Shown here: positions 15,601 to 26,621 of the stretch, piece by piece
How positions within the stretch are numbered: the first letter of the stretch is position 1
Layout of the letters: the number at the start of each line of letters is the position of its first letter
Assembly (NCBI GenBank): GCA_034509735.1
Contig: JACGWO010000008.1
Coordinates: 15,511,864 to 15,575,863, forward strand
Source of the DNA: Sesamum alatum
Taxonomy: Eukaryota; Streptophyta; Magnoliopsida; Lamiales; Pedaliaceae
Length of the DNA: 64,000 nucleotides
Direction of reading: 5' to 3'
Notes under the pieces: model-generated
The model's input: the letters and a program-made list of their open reading frames with translations, nothing else
What the model was told of the DNA's origin: nothing
Database searches by the model: none
Position numbers and translations under genes: made by a program

Positions 15601-18600
15601 CAGCATAGAAAATGGACATATTGAAGTCATCATCTGGTCTACTCAAGGGAAGGAGTTCAATTGAGATGCCAAGATCTTGAGCATCCTGAAAAGAAACCAA
15701 AAACTCAGTTTCATGTTTCTCATAATTTTACTATTCCAAAAGACTTGCTGCCTGGCATTTTTCAAATCTCAAGATCTTCTGAGCTTTAAGAAGACTCGAT
15801 CTATGACAGCAGGAGCATGTGCATGAACTGAGACATTACTTTGGCTCGCTGTAGTGTTGTTCTCATCATATCCATTTTTGTCACTCCTTTCATGTTCCCA
15901 AATGGATCATCTTCATTTGTAAACAATAGAATCCTTTTATCAGCTGTTTTGGCGGACCTGGTGTAATTACATCACCAACATTAGTTGAAAATATCTTTCA
16001 GATGAAATAATCCAGATATCACTTTCAAAAAGTTATACCATATGATAAAGCTTCCCTGCAAATAACTCTTCTCTAGATTTATATTCATACCATTCATTAG
16101 AAAACATACCCTTTCCGTAATATTGCTTGTGCAGCCCAAAGAGCGTTGTAAAGAGAATTATCACGAGTTCCAGGCAAGATACCATATTTACTTCCAATTT
16201 GTTTATCAAATGACTCTGTTCGCATAAAAGATCAGGCAAAAAATCAGACAAGAACCAATAACTTAATGTTGACAGGGCAAAGCTGATAAATAAGAAAGAA
16301 ATAAGCCTTCAGGAGTGAGGCTTCCAGGGCCATTACTTTATTAGACGCATGATTAACAAAAAAAAAAGGGGGTTTCGCATGACCCAGAAAGCCCAATGGA
16401 AAATTATCAGTACATAACAGCAATATCGAAAAACTTCTATGCATTGACGAAATAAGTTAACATGGTGCATGCTCAAAGCAGTTTAAGTATTGGTCTCTTC
16501 TCAGTAATTGAAGGCTTTACGTACAATTTATTTTTTTGACGTTAAATGAAATATAAAGCAGGTCAGTGAATCGTCAACCACTTCTCGTCTGTGGGTTCCA
16601 TACCATGTGATGGATTTTCTGGTTGTCTCAACATGTCAATGTTGAGAAATTGCAAGTGTCACACCATTTCATATCAAGAAAGTAATGGGTCATGAAGTAT
16701 AAATATAATATGCTTTGACAAAAATAACGGTTAGTAAGAACCAGACATCTTGGAACTTGGAAACTATATACCATATGCCATTCAGCAAAAGAAGTTGGTT
16801 ATTGACCCAAATAAGGCTGATAATACTAACCTTCTATGCGGTCAAATTCTTTGATAAGCCTAGCTGTGGGTCGATCTAAATCCTCTCGTTCAGGAACATT
16901 AAAAACATACACACCATTTAGGTCCTGCAAATTCTTCTTTTCCCTCTAGAAAATCAAGCATATACAAAACAAAAATGAGATAGGTACTTCAGTCAAAGCA
17001 TTGAACTTATCTTTGTTAATAAAATAATATTCATGGTATCCCATCACATATGGAGCATGTCATCCAATAATTACTTGATAAATTTAACTTTTATAACATC
17101 TATTAATGTTTTGTATTGTCTTTTTTATGCAAATATTCAATTCCACACTATATATATCATAGTTTTGGGCTACATGCAACTTGGTGCAAGAATCTTGATT
17201 CATGCATAAGGATTGTTTGGAGAATACATGAAACAATTTCACTTCTATTCTTACTGAATCCTCTAACTTTTCTCTTTTTTCTTGTTTTCCTTCTGATGCA
17301 TTTGTTCAAGTACTGCTGCGATGAAATTTCTTAGGATAACCAAACAAGTCAGAGTAAAAAGCGAACACTACAAAAATGTCTAAGAATCAAAATTGTGTAT
17401 CTTCTTCAATTAATGATGGGCAAAATATTAGAGCCAAAAGGCCTTAACTTACAGTATTAAAGAAGCATATTGCAACTTCATCATAAGACCTATTGATAAT
17501 TTGAGTCTTCAAGGACTGTGCAATGCTACAGACAGCAATTTCAAAGTGACTGACATCCTTCTGATCATCCTGTAAATGATGACAAGTCAATGAGCATGCA
17601 TCAGTTTTGGTTCATAGAATAAGTATCAAATTATCATGTATACTTTTCTACAACAAAAAGGTCCTACTTTTGACGTGTCTCTACAAAGGGATAAGCAGAA
17701 CTCTCCAACCTTTAACAAATAATTGATATGTCAACTTCATTATTGAGAATGAATGGATGTCATTGACTAAAAGTACTGGCAACAGCAAAGAACAAATAGC
17801 ACAATTTCCATATTTAACCCATTCAATTAAGAACCAGCATGGTTATGTTTAAAACATAAAGCGTTCACATCAAGTTTGTCACTTAGAAAAAGTTTACCAA
17901 GGCAGTTGTCTATAATCTTTTGACTTCTGTTTGCTTATTTTCGTCTTTAACTTAATTGGTTTAAGTATTTAATTAGCCTTTGCTAGATAAAGTTATCCTA
18001 AAGTTTGTGGCCATATCAAGCATTCTTTGTTTGGTCAGGAGTACTTTCTTGGGCTGGATTCTAGAGTTGATTTGGCTTAGAGAATTTCTTCTGAGTGTAC
18101 TTTATGGTCTATTAATTTAGTATGGATAATAAAGTCTTTTAGCATCTATCTGGTTTCCTATACCGTAAAAGAAATTTCAAAATGACGCAAGTGCTGTCTT
18201 GGTTGAGTCAGCTGCCCTTTCAGCATGTGCTAGATTGTATTGAGTACATAATCAAAAAATTTAGAGCAAGTCATCTTGGTTTACTCAATCCATATTTACT
18301 TTTATCATTCATTAATCTTAAGTTTAAGACCTCCAACTAATACTTTTTTTAGATTTTATATCATCACTTCCCATCTCAACATCATGGTATCAGTCCCCTG
18401 AGAAACAGAATCAAGGCTTCCTAAAACTCCATTACTCTACCGCAATGAAGATATCTAACTAAACTCCTTTGGCACTGAAAGCTGCTGCATGTCGTGCCAA
18501 ACTTCATTCTAGACATTTGAAAACCAGCATATCTGAAATGCCCAGTTTAAATAACAATATATTGCATACACCGTTTATCAATTGCTACTATATCATCCTC

Positions 18601-19070
18601 GTCAGAGATGATACGAAATGAAAACCATATTAACAGTCTCACTAATGCATCTTTGCAACCAAGATCCCATACCAAACTTAGCCAAACAAACATTCAAAAC
18701 AAAACAACTAAAAAAGAGAGAGAAAAAAGAAAAAAGTGGTGAACACTTGAGACAAGCAATAAACTCAGCGACATATCATACAAGCACGAGTAGAAATACA
18801 ACGCAAAAGGGGAATGGGAGAGGACTAACTGAAGGGCAAGTGGTGGACAACATTTTGGGGGAAGCATCCACCAAATACACCAACATCTCCTTCGTGGCAT
18901 CTCTCTCCTGCACATTCTTACAAACACTTGCTTAGCATATGCAGACGGAAAATTTTCTTTCAGGAAAAAAGAAATGGAAGCTATTGTCCCCTCATGGTCA
19001 TTATAACCTGGTAGAATTCATTCTCGGGGTCGTCATCGTCGCGGAAAACTTCGTCCGGATCAATATCCAT
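675..19070 (-). CDS. KU70: KU70 (XRCC6), DNA-end-binding subunit of the Ku heterodimer; 19 coding exons
   Basis: Coding exons in transcript order: 19070-19008, 18907-18830, 17569-17453, 16945-16831, 16215-16110, 15957-15840, 15685-15602, 15516-15458, 14429-14296, 14220-14177, 14028-13952, 13361-13214, 6808-6747, 5120-5060, 2756-2664, 2587-2467, 1590-1488, 1381-1195, 788-675. All introns read GT-AG. The exons total 1,884 bp (627 aa plus TGA), close to the 621 aa of Arabidopsis KU70. The start at 19070 gives MDIDPDEVFRDDD, the acidic N-terminus of plant KU70. Residues about 29-240 form the von Willebrand A-like domain (VYLVDASPKM, LYNALWAAQAILRK, LLFTNEDDPFG). Residues about 250-470 form the Ku DNA-encircling core (GHLRLLGFKPLSCLKDYHNL). 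Residues 470-530 form the C-terminal arm (FSVCQFANP, LQRHYAVLQALALDE). A basic KKRK linker near 565 leads to a C-terminal SAP domain (LKELTVVELKYYLSRHNL). The protein is known to pair with KU80 on DNA ends in the nucleus for end joining and telomere protection. No broken exon is seen. Junctions are my reading by eye; cDNA could shift one by a few bases. Confidence 0.96.
3385..3605. repeat. AT-rich palindromic repeat, possible MITE, in KU70 intron 14
   Basis: The stretch repeats the self-complementary 13-mer GGATTTGAAATCC at 3497-3509 and 3555-3567, plus several related inverted halves. This is the look of a short foldback element. The right end is near AATGCAACCTTAG. I could not find a matching left terminal repeat or a target duplication, so the element type and limits are uncertain. 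Confidence 0.35.
7660..7713. repeat. ATA/A-rich simple repeat in KU70 intron 12
   Basis: Runs of ATA and A8-type tracts sit in the long intron 12 of KU70. The surrounding 6,810-8,190 stretch is AT-rich intron sequence in which I recognise no gene. Confidence 0.7.
8200..10095 (+). mobile_element. Retroelement 3'-end fragment, forward copy, in KU70 intron 12
   Basis: From about 8,700 onward this segment matches the reverse complement of 12,960-11,582 block after block. Shared blocks include GGGTAAGTAACTAAGTTG/GGGTAAGCAACTAAGTTG, CTTTGTGAGGGTGTT, GTTACACTTGATTGACAT, TTTTGAATTGAGA and TCACAATTAG. The order of parts suits the 3' internal region of a Ty3/Gypsy-like or non-autonomous LTR element, followed by an LTR starting TGATAGGTCACAATTAG at 9373. 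It contains a poly(A)/GA microsatellite (8696-8804). No coding frame survives. The LTR is cut off near 10,095, where the inverted copy begins. The class assignment is inference; the repeat relation is visible. Confidence 0.6.
8696..8804. repeat. Poly(A) plus two (GA)n microsatellites
   Basis: A poly(A) run (8696-8712) is followed by (GA)n at 8714-8737 and again at about 8783-8804. They lie inside the forward retroelement fragment. The inverted copy has a pyrimidine tract at the matching place (12,900-12,950). Confidence 0.85.
10096..12960 (-). mobile_element. Retroelement 3'-end fragment, inverted copy, in KU70 intron 12
   Basis: Read on the minus strand, this segment repeats the forward copy. 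A purine-rich region with a GGGGGAG tract (about 12342-12350) precedes an LTR-like unit beginning TGATTGGTCACAATTAG at 12340. That unit runs to about 10141, ending CTAACA, and is interrupted by a hAT element at 10552-11581. Without the hAT the LTR would be about 1.16 kb. The copies meet tail to tail near 10,095. I see no coding frame. Lineage is not certain. Confidence 0.6.
10552..11581. mobile_element. Non-autonomous hAT-type DNA transposon with internal tandem repeats
   Basis: The 1,030-bp element starts TAGGGCTGCAA and ends with the reverse complement of TAGGGGTGCAA. It is flanked by 8-bp target copies, CATTAAAT (10544-10551) and CATCAAAT (11582-11589), with one mismatch. Eight-base duplications and short TAGGG-type termini are typical of hAT elements. 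Both ends are GC-rich and made of GAGCTCG repeats. The AT-rich interior is a diverged tandem repeat of roughly 215 bp, with marker AAGCTTGTTT near 10,751, 10,868, 11,086 and 11,298. No transposase frame is present, so it would need a transposase supplied in trans. Confidence 0.75.
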
Positions 19071-19383
19071 GGAAGTAAAACCAGTGTAAGGCGCTGTTGA
19101 CGAGAGTTCTATGATTCTTACAGGAGAAGTTGAGGAGTATGTCCCTTTTCTTCTGTCTATACAGAGAGCGAAAATTGAATTAAGAATAGTCAAAAGATTA
19201 GTAAGATAGTGGAAGGGGGAAAAGAAAAGATAAAACAACATACCACCCCTTGGTTTTATTTTCTCCCTATTTTGGAGATGGAGAGAAAATAAAATCAAAT
19301 ATAGAATTACCCAAAACATTTTTATATTTTAGATAAATTTGGCGTATTTTTTCATGTATAAATACATCCACTTATAAATAAAT
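19071..19383 (-). promoter_or_regulatory. Probable KU70 5' UTR and core promoter region
   Basis: This region is immediately upstream of the KU70 start codon. A TATAAAAA-like box lies on the minus strand at about 19318-19326, roughly 250 bp from the ATG. A TTTGGCG element, close to but not exactly the plant E2F consensus, sits at 19338-19344. Both are weak matches in AT-rich DNA, and the transcription start is not known. Confidence 0.35.
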
Positions 19384-19600
19384 AAATATTACTATATATA
19401 TATACATTTATAAAAATATATAAAAGAGATATAATTTGACAATGAACAGTATTTTTTGTCTCCCAATATACAACACAAGATATACAAAAAACATAAATAT
19501 TATTATATACATATATAAAAATATATAAAAGAGACTTGATTTTACAATAAACAGTATTTTTTATCTCCTAATGTACAACACAATACATAAAATATATTTT
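19384..19600. repeat. Tandem duplication of about 105 bp upstream of KU70
   Basis: Two adjacent copies share AAAAATATATAAAAGAGA (about 19412 and 19517), then AACAGTATTTTTT, then TACAACACAA. The copies differ at scattered positions. The unit is extremely AT-rich and codes for nothing visible. Confidence 0.7.
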
Positions 19601-21639
19601 TTACACTATTTAAAATTAACTCCAAAAACAAACCTAAACATACATCCTATTTCTAACACACACTTATTTCTCTTTATTTTCTCTCTCTATCTTTTCAAAA
19701 CAAAACAAAACATTTTAAAAATGAAACCAAACATACCAAAAGGCCCTCTTCGATAATAACATAGTCTATTTGCTTATATTTCTATTTTCAGTTTTCAATT
19801 TTAGGTGGAAATATGTGTTTTTAATTTGGTAAGGATTGTCGTGTGAATTGTAAATACTTTGGATAAATTCATTTTACACTCAAATAAATAATAACAAGTG
19901 AAAAATAACACGTTAATTATTAATTATATTTTCCTTTCTATTTATATTTTAAAATTTACTAAATTAATTTCAAATGTAAATAGTTAATTAATAGATATTT
20001 TTATACATATTTTGTCATCAAATCAACGGCCGACAAATGTTAAAATTAAAGTATTCGGCCAATCAAATCGTGCTTCGTAATCACAGATTCAAGCCAATTA
20101 GACGGCGCCACGTGGAGTAACTACATGTATGTTCCAATCAAATCAGTACAAATAATTTTGATACTAATCTCTTTAGAAAATACAAATATTAAAAAGACAA
20201 TGTCAAATTGACCGATCATGTATTGCCAAATATTTAATATATTTATTTCTTTAAATTAAATTATAATAAAATAATACAAAATGTATTCAAGTACATCACA
20301 ACTCTACCCCTTTGACAGATGTATAAGAGGGTCATTGAAACTCATTCAACACACATACATAGAAATGCTATTTTTTAATATTTACGGGACCGAAAGTAAG
20401 AATCTCAAAATTAATGGACCAAATTAAAATGGAAAGGACCTAAGTTGCGGACTGAAAAATGCTATTTCTCCTTATGGAAATAAGAAAAGTCAAATGGTGA
20501 GTAAACATTACCACAATAACGATTAAAAGTACAAAATTTTAAAATAATTATATACTAACACATTACTACAATTACATTTTCATATTAAGAAAATTAATAA
20601 ATTTTGAGAATAAACTTAGTAAAATAAAATAATAAATAAAAATTGAGTTAAATATGTTGAAATTAGAAAAAAAAAAGATGATAAATAAATAAGCCAATGA
20701 GATTAATATATTTTTCCAGTACACATAAATTCATAAAAATAACTTAAAATTTTAAAAAGCATGAATACTAAAGAGAAAAAAAATTGATATATGAATAGAA
20801 TATTATTAAATTAAAATTGCTTATAAAAATTCAACTATTGAGTGAATCTCTAAGCACTTGATTTTTTTAGTATTAGATAATCCTGAATGTTTTACTTTTA
20901 CATCCATTGTTTTCTGTTATAAAGGTGAAAAATAAAATTTTATACGATAATATTTCAAAATTTAGAAGCTAATAAAGCATGTAAATAATGCTTTGACAAT
21001 ATAAAAAAGTTGATCCTGAAATATGATTAACATACATTATAAGATCTTACAACACAAATATTAGTACTATGGTCCAATTTGATTATAGTTTTTATAACAA
21101 TAGTCAATAAATAATTAGTTTGTAATAGTGTCAATAAATTAAAAATAAATGACATTCAAATATAGTAGTAAAAGAAAACATACAACACACACATACAAAA
21201 TTTAACAAAAAATGAAACAAAATTAAACAACTGAAAATAGGCATAACAAAACCTACAAATAAAATTGATCAATTTATTTTATTAAATTGGAATTTCTTCT
21301 AACCAAGATAAGGAGCTTTGACTAATTATTTTAATTTTAATATTAATTTTTTGAATATCATTATTTTATATTTTCATATTAATTGGTTTGAAACATAATA
21401 ATGAAATAATCATTAGTGAATATACGAAATACAAAATTTCAATTTTGAGTAATATCTTTTCATTCAATAGTACTAATTAAATTTAGAAAGTGAATTATAA
21501 ATAATAGCATTGGATAGTTTCCTCATCAATTTAAATAATTATTATCAATTTGTTTGGAAATATAATTGTATAATACTAATGTTTCAATGAAAAAGATAAG
21601 AATAATATCATGAACTTAACATAAATAATATATTTATTT
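19601..21639. other. AT-rich gene-free stretch, probably partly Helitron body
   Basis: There is no credible gene in this 2-kb stretch. It is strongly AT-rich with many short A and T runs. Its right end leads into a Helitron-like terminus, so part of it is likely the body of that element. I could not identify a 5' TC terminus to fix the left boundary. Confidence 0.45.
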
Positions 21640-21684
21640 CTAAAAATATATTTGTACACGTGCATCGCACGTCATGCTTTCTAG
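21640..21684 (+). mobile_element. Helitron-like 3' terminus
   Basis: A hairpin ACGTGC-ATC-GCACGT at 21658-21672 is followed 8 bases later by CTAG (21681-21684) and then T. A GC-rich hairpin just before CTRR, with insertion ahead of a T, is the standard 3' signature of plant Helitrons. The interior is AT-rich without a Rep/helicase frame, so it would be non-autonomous. The 5' end was not found. Confidence 0.55.
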
Positions 21685-21685
21685 T

Positions 21686-22035
21686 GTTATAAATATCCAA
21701 ATTAATTCTCATGAAGATCAAAGTGGCAAATCCACTTCCAAATCTTCAAATCCAAGGTCAATACTATTTAATTCGGGATTACAGGTGTGAGCTCATAAAT
21801 TAACGTTATACAAATTCGAATCCAAAGCTAAAGGAGATCTACAAGAATATTTACCTTTGAATTTGTCAAGTTTAAACAATATTCTTTTTTAAGAGAAGAA
21901 TCAGGGGAGAGAATAGAGATTGTACTCTTTCAATTTACTTAAATCTATATATTTCATTTGTAACATTTTTCTTGTCTTTCGATTTTCAGACACGACACAA
22001 TTGCATTCAAAAAATTTGGCACATCCAACGGGACT
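21686..22035 (+). repeat. Truncated 5' LTR end and primer-binding region of a Ty3/Gypsy element
   Basis: This stretch directly precedes a decayed gag on the same strand. It ends in a TTTGGCACATCCAACGGGA-like stretch near 22,015, which resembles the sequence just after the 5' LTR in plant Tat-type Gypsy elements. The left part of the LTR is missing, cut at the Helitron terminus. The assignment rests mainly on the adjoining gag. Confidence 0.4.
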
Positions 22036-23300
22036 TCTCTACCTCTCACGTGTTCCCTTCGTCAAGATCTAAAACACTTAAATAGATATCCAAAGAAAAG
22101 TTTTAAAGACGGTGAATTTCAAATTAGCCATATCAAAATCTTCAAGCTCTAGTTCCAAGAGTGTAGGTGGTACTATAAGAAGCATGTCGAAAAAACTTAA
22201 AGAATCTTCAAGGACTTGATCCACCCTAGCAACGCCAGTGAAGATTATGAAAATAAATCTCCTCCATCCTCTCCTCGCACCGTGTCTAGCTACTCTTTCA
22301 CAACAAATGTGACATTAGTCATGGTGAGAAATGCTACGACTATAAAAAAAAGCAAATTCCGAGTCGAACAAGAGTCATTAAAGGACTTACAAAGCATGTC
22401 TAAGAGCAAGATACTCAAATTACTAAGTTGATTAACAAGACAAATAATGTTGACACGAGCCATATCATGGGAAAAAACAAGTTGCGGCCCACGATGAAGC
22501 AGAGGCATCTACAAAGCAACAGTATACCGAGAAGGATAAGTCTGCAAAAGAGTTCCAAGTTTCATCTGATTGTTTGATTCATGTGGATCAACTGAAAGAG
22601 TTTATTGAAGGAACCATTAGAAGTAAGATCAGGGTAAACTCAAAATCTCCCCTTACTGACTTCAAGCCTTACAGTCAAAGGATCGATAGCTTGAAGTGCC
22701 AATAGACTATTAAACCACTGAAGTTCCAACAGTTTAACGACAAAGGCAATCCTAAGCAGCACGCGGTTCACTTTGTTGAAATGAGCAACAACGCTGGAAC
22801 ATATGCGAATCATCTAGTCAAGTAATTTGTACGATTGTTGAACGACAATGTGTTTGACTAGTAAACTGACTTAGAGGTTGGCTCAATTGATGGATGGGAA
22901 CAATTGGAGCAAGAACTTCTCAATTATTTCTACATCAGACTATCAGCATCATTGAGCTTACGAGTTCCGACCGATGGAGAGATAAACTTGTCATCGATTA
23001 CATCAGTAGATGGGAAATTTGAGTCTTAATTACAGAGATCAATTATTTGAAGCTTCCATTATTGAGACGTGCATTCAAGGATGCACTGGGGCCTGGGTAT
23101 ATTCTCCAAGGAATCCTATCCAAATCCTTCAAAGAATTAGCCACTCAAGTATATGATATGGAGTTAAGTATGACACAGAGTGGGGTTGAAGGACCACCTG
23201 TTTAAGAGTTTCGCAGAACCAAAGAGAAGCAAGAGTTCAAGAAAGGGCGTAAACTTTTTCCAAAAGCTCTGAGCAAGGACTCAATGACAGTAAATTTAGC
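22036..23300 (+). pseudogene. Ty3/Gypsy gag, decayed
   Basis: Short in-frame stretches match the capsid region of plant Gypsy gag: FNDKGNPKQHAVHFVEM near 22,730-22,790, then NNAGTYANHLVK, a DWEQ-like segment (DGWEQLEQELLNYF), and GYILQGILSKSFKELATQVYD near 23,095-23,155. Stop codons interrupt it at least at about 22,823 and 22,860. Gag would coat the element's RNA. This copy cannot make a full product. Confidence 0.7.
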
Positions 23301-23599
23301 ATCCTTCAAGCTATGTAGCTTGTCAAATGACATTCTCCCAGAAAATAATATCTCTCACGGGAACCACAAAGAAAGTTAACCTTGAAGGAAACGCAAGCCA
23401 AGCAATATACATTCCTTGATCCCAATGTCCCCGGAATATTTGATGACTTATGGAGGCCAGTCTTATCGAGTTGCCTAAAATGAAATGATCTCAAGAAGCC
23501 AAAGGAATAGATTATCCAAAATATTTCAAATATCATCTCTTAGTTGGGCAATCAATACAAGATTTTCGTGTTAAGATAATGTTATGCAGTTGGCTCGCC

Positions 23600-24543
23600 A
23601 ACCGCAACAACAAATCTTATGACAAACAAGTGTGGGTCTTTTGATGAAAGTAAAGCTTCATGCAACACCACACATGGGAATGATACTACAATCAATGAGG
23701 ATGCACTAGTCGAAAAGGAAGATTCCTCTTATTTTCATGAGTGTATATTCACAATTACTTTCACTGATAGAGAGTTGTTTCTCAAGTCTAAGCCTCATAA
23801 TCATCCTTTGTTCATTGTTGGATATGCACGTGAACAAAAAGTGAATATAATATTGATTTATGAAGGCTTTGCAATTAATATCTTACCCTATGAACTTTGA
23901 AAGAATGGGGTTCCTTATGGATGACCTCGAAAATGTTGCCTTATGATCTAAGGTTTCAATCAAGGAGGAAAAGTTGCATTATAAGAATGGAGTTATTGAT
24001 CGATGGCATGGTGTTGACCACACTATTTCATATTATAGACGTCAAAACTTCTTATAACATGCTTCTTGGTTGCCCCTGGTTACATGAAAATTCCGTTGTT
24101 CCTTTAACATGGCATCAATGCTTAAAATATTGCCGCAATGGCATGGTGAAAAAAGGTGCTTGGTGATAACAAACCTTTTATCGAAGCCAAATCACACTTT
24201 GCCGACATTAAGTACTATGTTGAAGATGCCAAAAGGGGAAAAGAAATTCTGCCATCAGAAAAATCAAGTCACACGGCGATCGAAGCATGAGAAAGAATGA
24301 GTTACCTACTAGTGAAGCTGAATTATCAAAAAATATGACTTTATCATTCGCTCAAATCAACATGAAGCAACCATCTAATCATACACTCAAAGGATTTGTG
24401 CCCTCAACCCAAGAAGAAGAAAGAGGACATGGGGCATTGACCATAGATGGGTTGGGTCATACTACCAATCTGTAGTGTGATGTTTAGGACGACCCATTCC
24501 AAGAAGAAAAGAATAGTATCATTGAGGTTTTTGAGGTTGAAAA
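23600..24543 (+). pseudogene. Ty3/Gypsy protease region, decayed and frameshifted
   Basis: Two overlapping frames (23,619-23,900 and 23,897-24,166) carry the plant Gypsy retropepsin region. HNHPLFIVGYAREQKVN is followed by ILIYEGFAINILP, where the catalytic D-x-G motif is replaced by Y-E-G. Further on is HIIDVKTSYNMLLGCPWLH, a hallmark of this protease. A frameshift at about 23,899 separates the two, and stops follow. No reverse transcriptase follows it; only an integrase end is found again at 36.8 kb. Confidence 0.7.
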
Positions 24544-24552
24544 GGAATAATA

Positions 24553-24933
24553 TGCAAAATTACATTTTTGGTCTTGTAACTATAGGTCGTTAGCACTTTT
24601 GGTCCTGTAACTTACTCCATTTACACATTTAGTCCTTTTTTTGACGAACTTAGTCCTGAACATCTCACATTTAGTCCTTTTTGGCAAATTTCATCCTGTG
24701 TTGACAATTTTGATCCCATTCTTATTCAAGTAGATCTCATTTTTGGTCTTGTAATTATATATCATCCGGACCAAATTTGTTAACATATGACTGAATTTGC
24801 CAAAAAAGGACCAAATATGATACATGTTGGACTAAATTTGTCAAAAAAAATGACCAAATGTGCAAGCAAAGTAAGTTATAGGACCAAAAGTGCTAACGAC
24901 CTAAAGTTACAGGACTAAAAATGAAATTTTACC
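24553..24933. mobile_element. Mutator-type MITE, 381 bp, with 9-bp target duplication
   Basis: The ends are long inverted repeats of about 90-100 bp (left TGCAAAATTACATTTTTGGTC; right, reversed, GGTAAAATTTCATTTTTAGTC), sharing GGTCGTTAGCACTTTTGGTCC. It is flanked by a perfect 9-bp duplication GGAATAATA (24544-24552 and 24934-24942). Nine-base duplications plus long terminal repeats point to the Mutator superfamily. It has no coding capacity and sits within the Gypsy remnant. Confidence 0.85.
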
Positions 24934-24942
24934 GGAATAATA

Positions 24943-25090
24943 ATATTGTCCTTGGGTTCACAAAGCCTCAAGTGTTGCTTCTCTAATGGTATCCACACCT
25001 CGTATGCCTATCAACAATTGGATTCGAAGCTAGTCAATTCCAAACCCTCACTTCTTGAATCCACCAATAAACCAAGTAGTATAGACTTTT
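24943..25090 (+). pseudogene. Ty3/Gypsy remnant continuing after the MITE
   Basis: The flanking sequence resumes after the MITE and reads on in a frame with HQL-like residues (YAYQQLDSKLVNSKPS). This fits the linker between protease and reverse transcriptase. It stops where the reverse-oriented LTR fragment begins. Confidence 0.4.
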
Positions 25091-26621
25091 TGTGTTGTGT
25101 ATACAATGTAGAACATTCTAAGTTAATTAGAATGATGGAAATATATTTTTGTGGGAAGGAGATATAAAACACTAGGTTTATTTGAGAGGAAAGGGGCATG
25201 CACTTTGAGAGAGGGTGCCTGTTTTTGCTTATCTTGGATGTCTCATTGCCGGCCACTCAACCCTTTAAATAGGGGTTGAATCCTACTTCACCAAGTAGTT
25301 GAGTTGAAATCCCATTTCAATTACAAGTCCTTTCCTAATTAAAATTATTTATCTCTAAATAGAAACCCTCAAGTAATAATATTTTGTCCTAAAAAGTACA
25401 TGGGGTTTGGTCCATGGAATTATTAAATCCATATTAAATTTATTTTAATGAAGTTTCACAAATGTCATTAATTAACTTTTGTCCGACAAAAGTAATCAAG
25501 GACCAAATTAATTGATCCACATCAATTAAATTTTTACATTCCTTTTCTTGAACTTATTTAATCCAATTAAACATGCCATAATTTAATCTGATTAAATTCC
25601 TTACACAATTAGGTTAATCCCATTAAATTAGTTGAGTTGAAGAACTATTAACTACTTTAGTTAATATTCTACATCGTTAATCCAATATTTGAATTAAGTG
25701 GTTCTTATATTAATTGAACAATTAAATTAATTAGATTCAAGAAGGTGAGCTTTTTTGAGTAAGTGTGTGCCCCCTTAGGTTCCCCTAGTGGTAGTCATGG
25801 GCTCACAACTATTGTGACTTGTCAAATTTAATTAATCATATTAATTAAATTGTCTTGAAAGTAACTCCTTAATTTTAAGAATCCATTTAATCATTGTTTG
25901 ACGTCTAGCAACAAGCGATGAAGCCCTATCTCTAGGTGAAGGTGAAGAACCTTTAGACAACGAGTCCATGCAAGTAAGATTCCTCAACAATCATTTTCCT
26001 ATTGAGTCCTAGACATGGATGGTGAGTCAAAACCTTTTGACTCAATAACTATGCATCACTTCTTTCTAATTCTTGATTAAAACGGTCAACCTAGCTAGGA
26101 AACCTTACGCCTAGTTGCAGTGATACCTTGGCCAAGGATTTTACAATCAGAATCTTAGAAGAGCATAGGAGATCTTCTGCCTGATAAGGTCGGGTTGATG
26201 ATACCTTGACGTACCACTCTTTGATCCTTATATTAGATGGGTTTCTACCCAAAATATCCCCTTTTGATCACCTAGATGACCAAGAAATAAATCAAAGTAC
26301 AAGTGATCTAATATAAGATCACTATGGTGCATCAAGTCGAAAGGACTAGTCTTACATAGTTGTGTCAGGAAATTCTATGTTCGATATTGTCACTCTAACG
26401 AAGAATTTCCTACGGAGTTGTTCAATCCACTCTGTCCGAACAATCACCCTCACACGCACAATAGTGTCCCCCTACCAGCGTCCATGAACTGATACGTCCC
26501 CTTCATAAGAGTGTATGTCGCATGAACAAGCCTCCACGGGATCAATGATATCTCCATGTTATTCATCCTCAGCTTGAAACCTTTAAGACCAATGCCTTGG
26601 ACACTCATGATCACAATCATA
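25091..26621 (-). repeat. Reverse-oriented LTR fragment, left part
   Basis: Read on the minus strand this looks like an LTR. It has long repeat-type sequence, then a CCCCTATTTAAAGGG TATA region at about 25257-25271, then about 170 bases to an end near ACACAACACA. It is split by Copia A and continues at 36593. No open frame is supported. I could not confirm target duplications, so its outer limits are approximate. Confidence 0.45.

Noticed and set aside
18618..18935. Plus-strand 105-codon frame over KU70 exon 2
   Set aside because: It is antisense to the conserved exon VYLVDASPKM and has no independent support.
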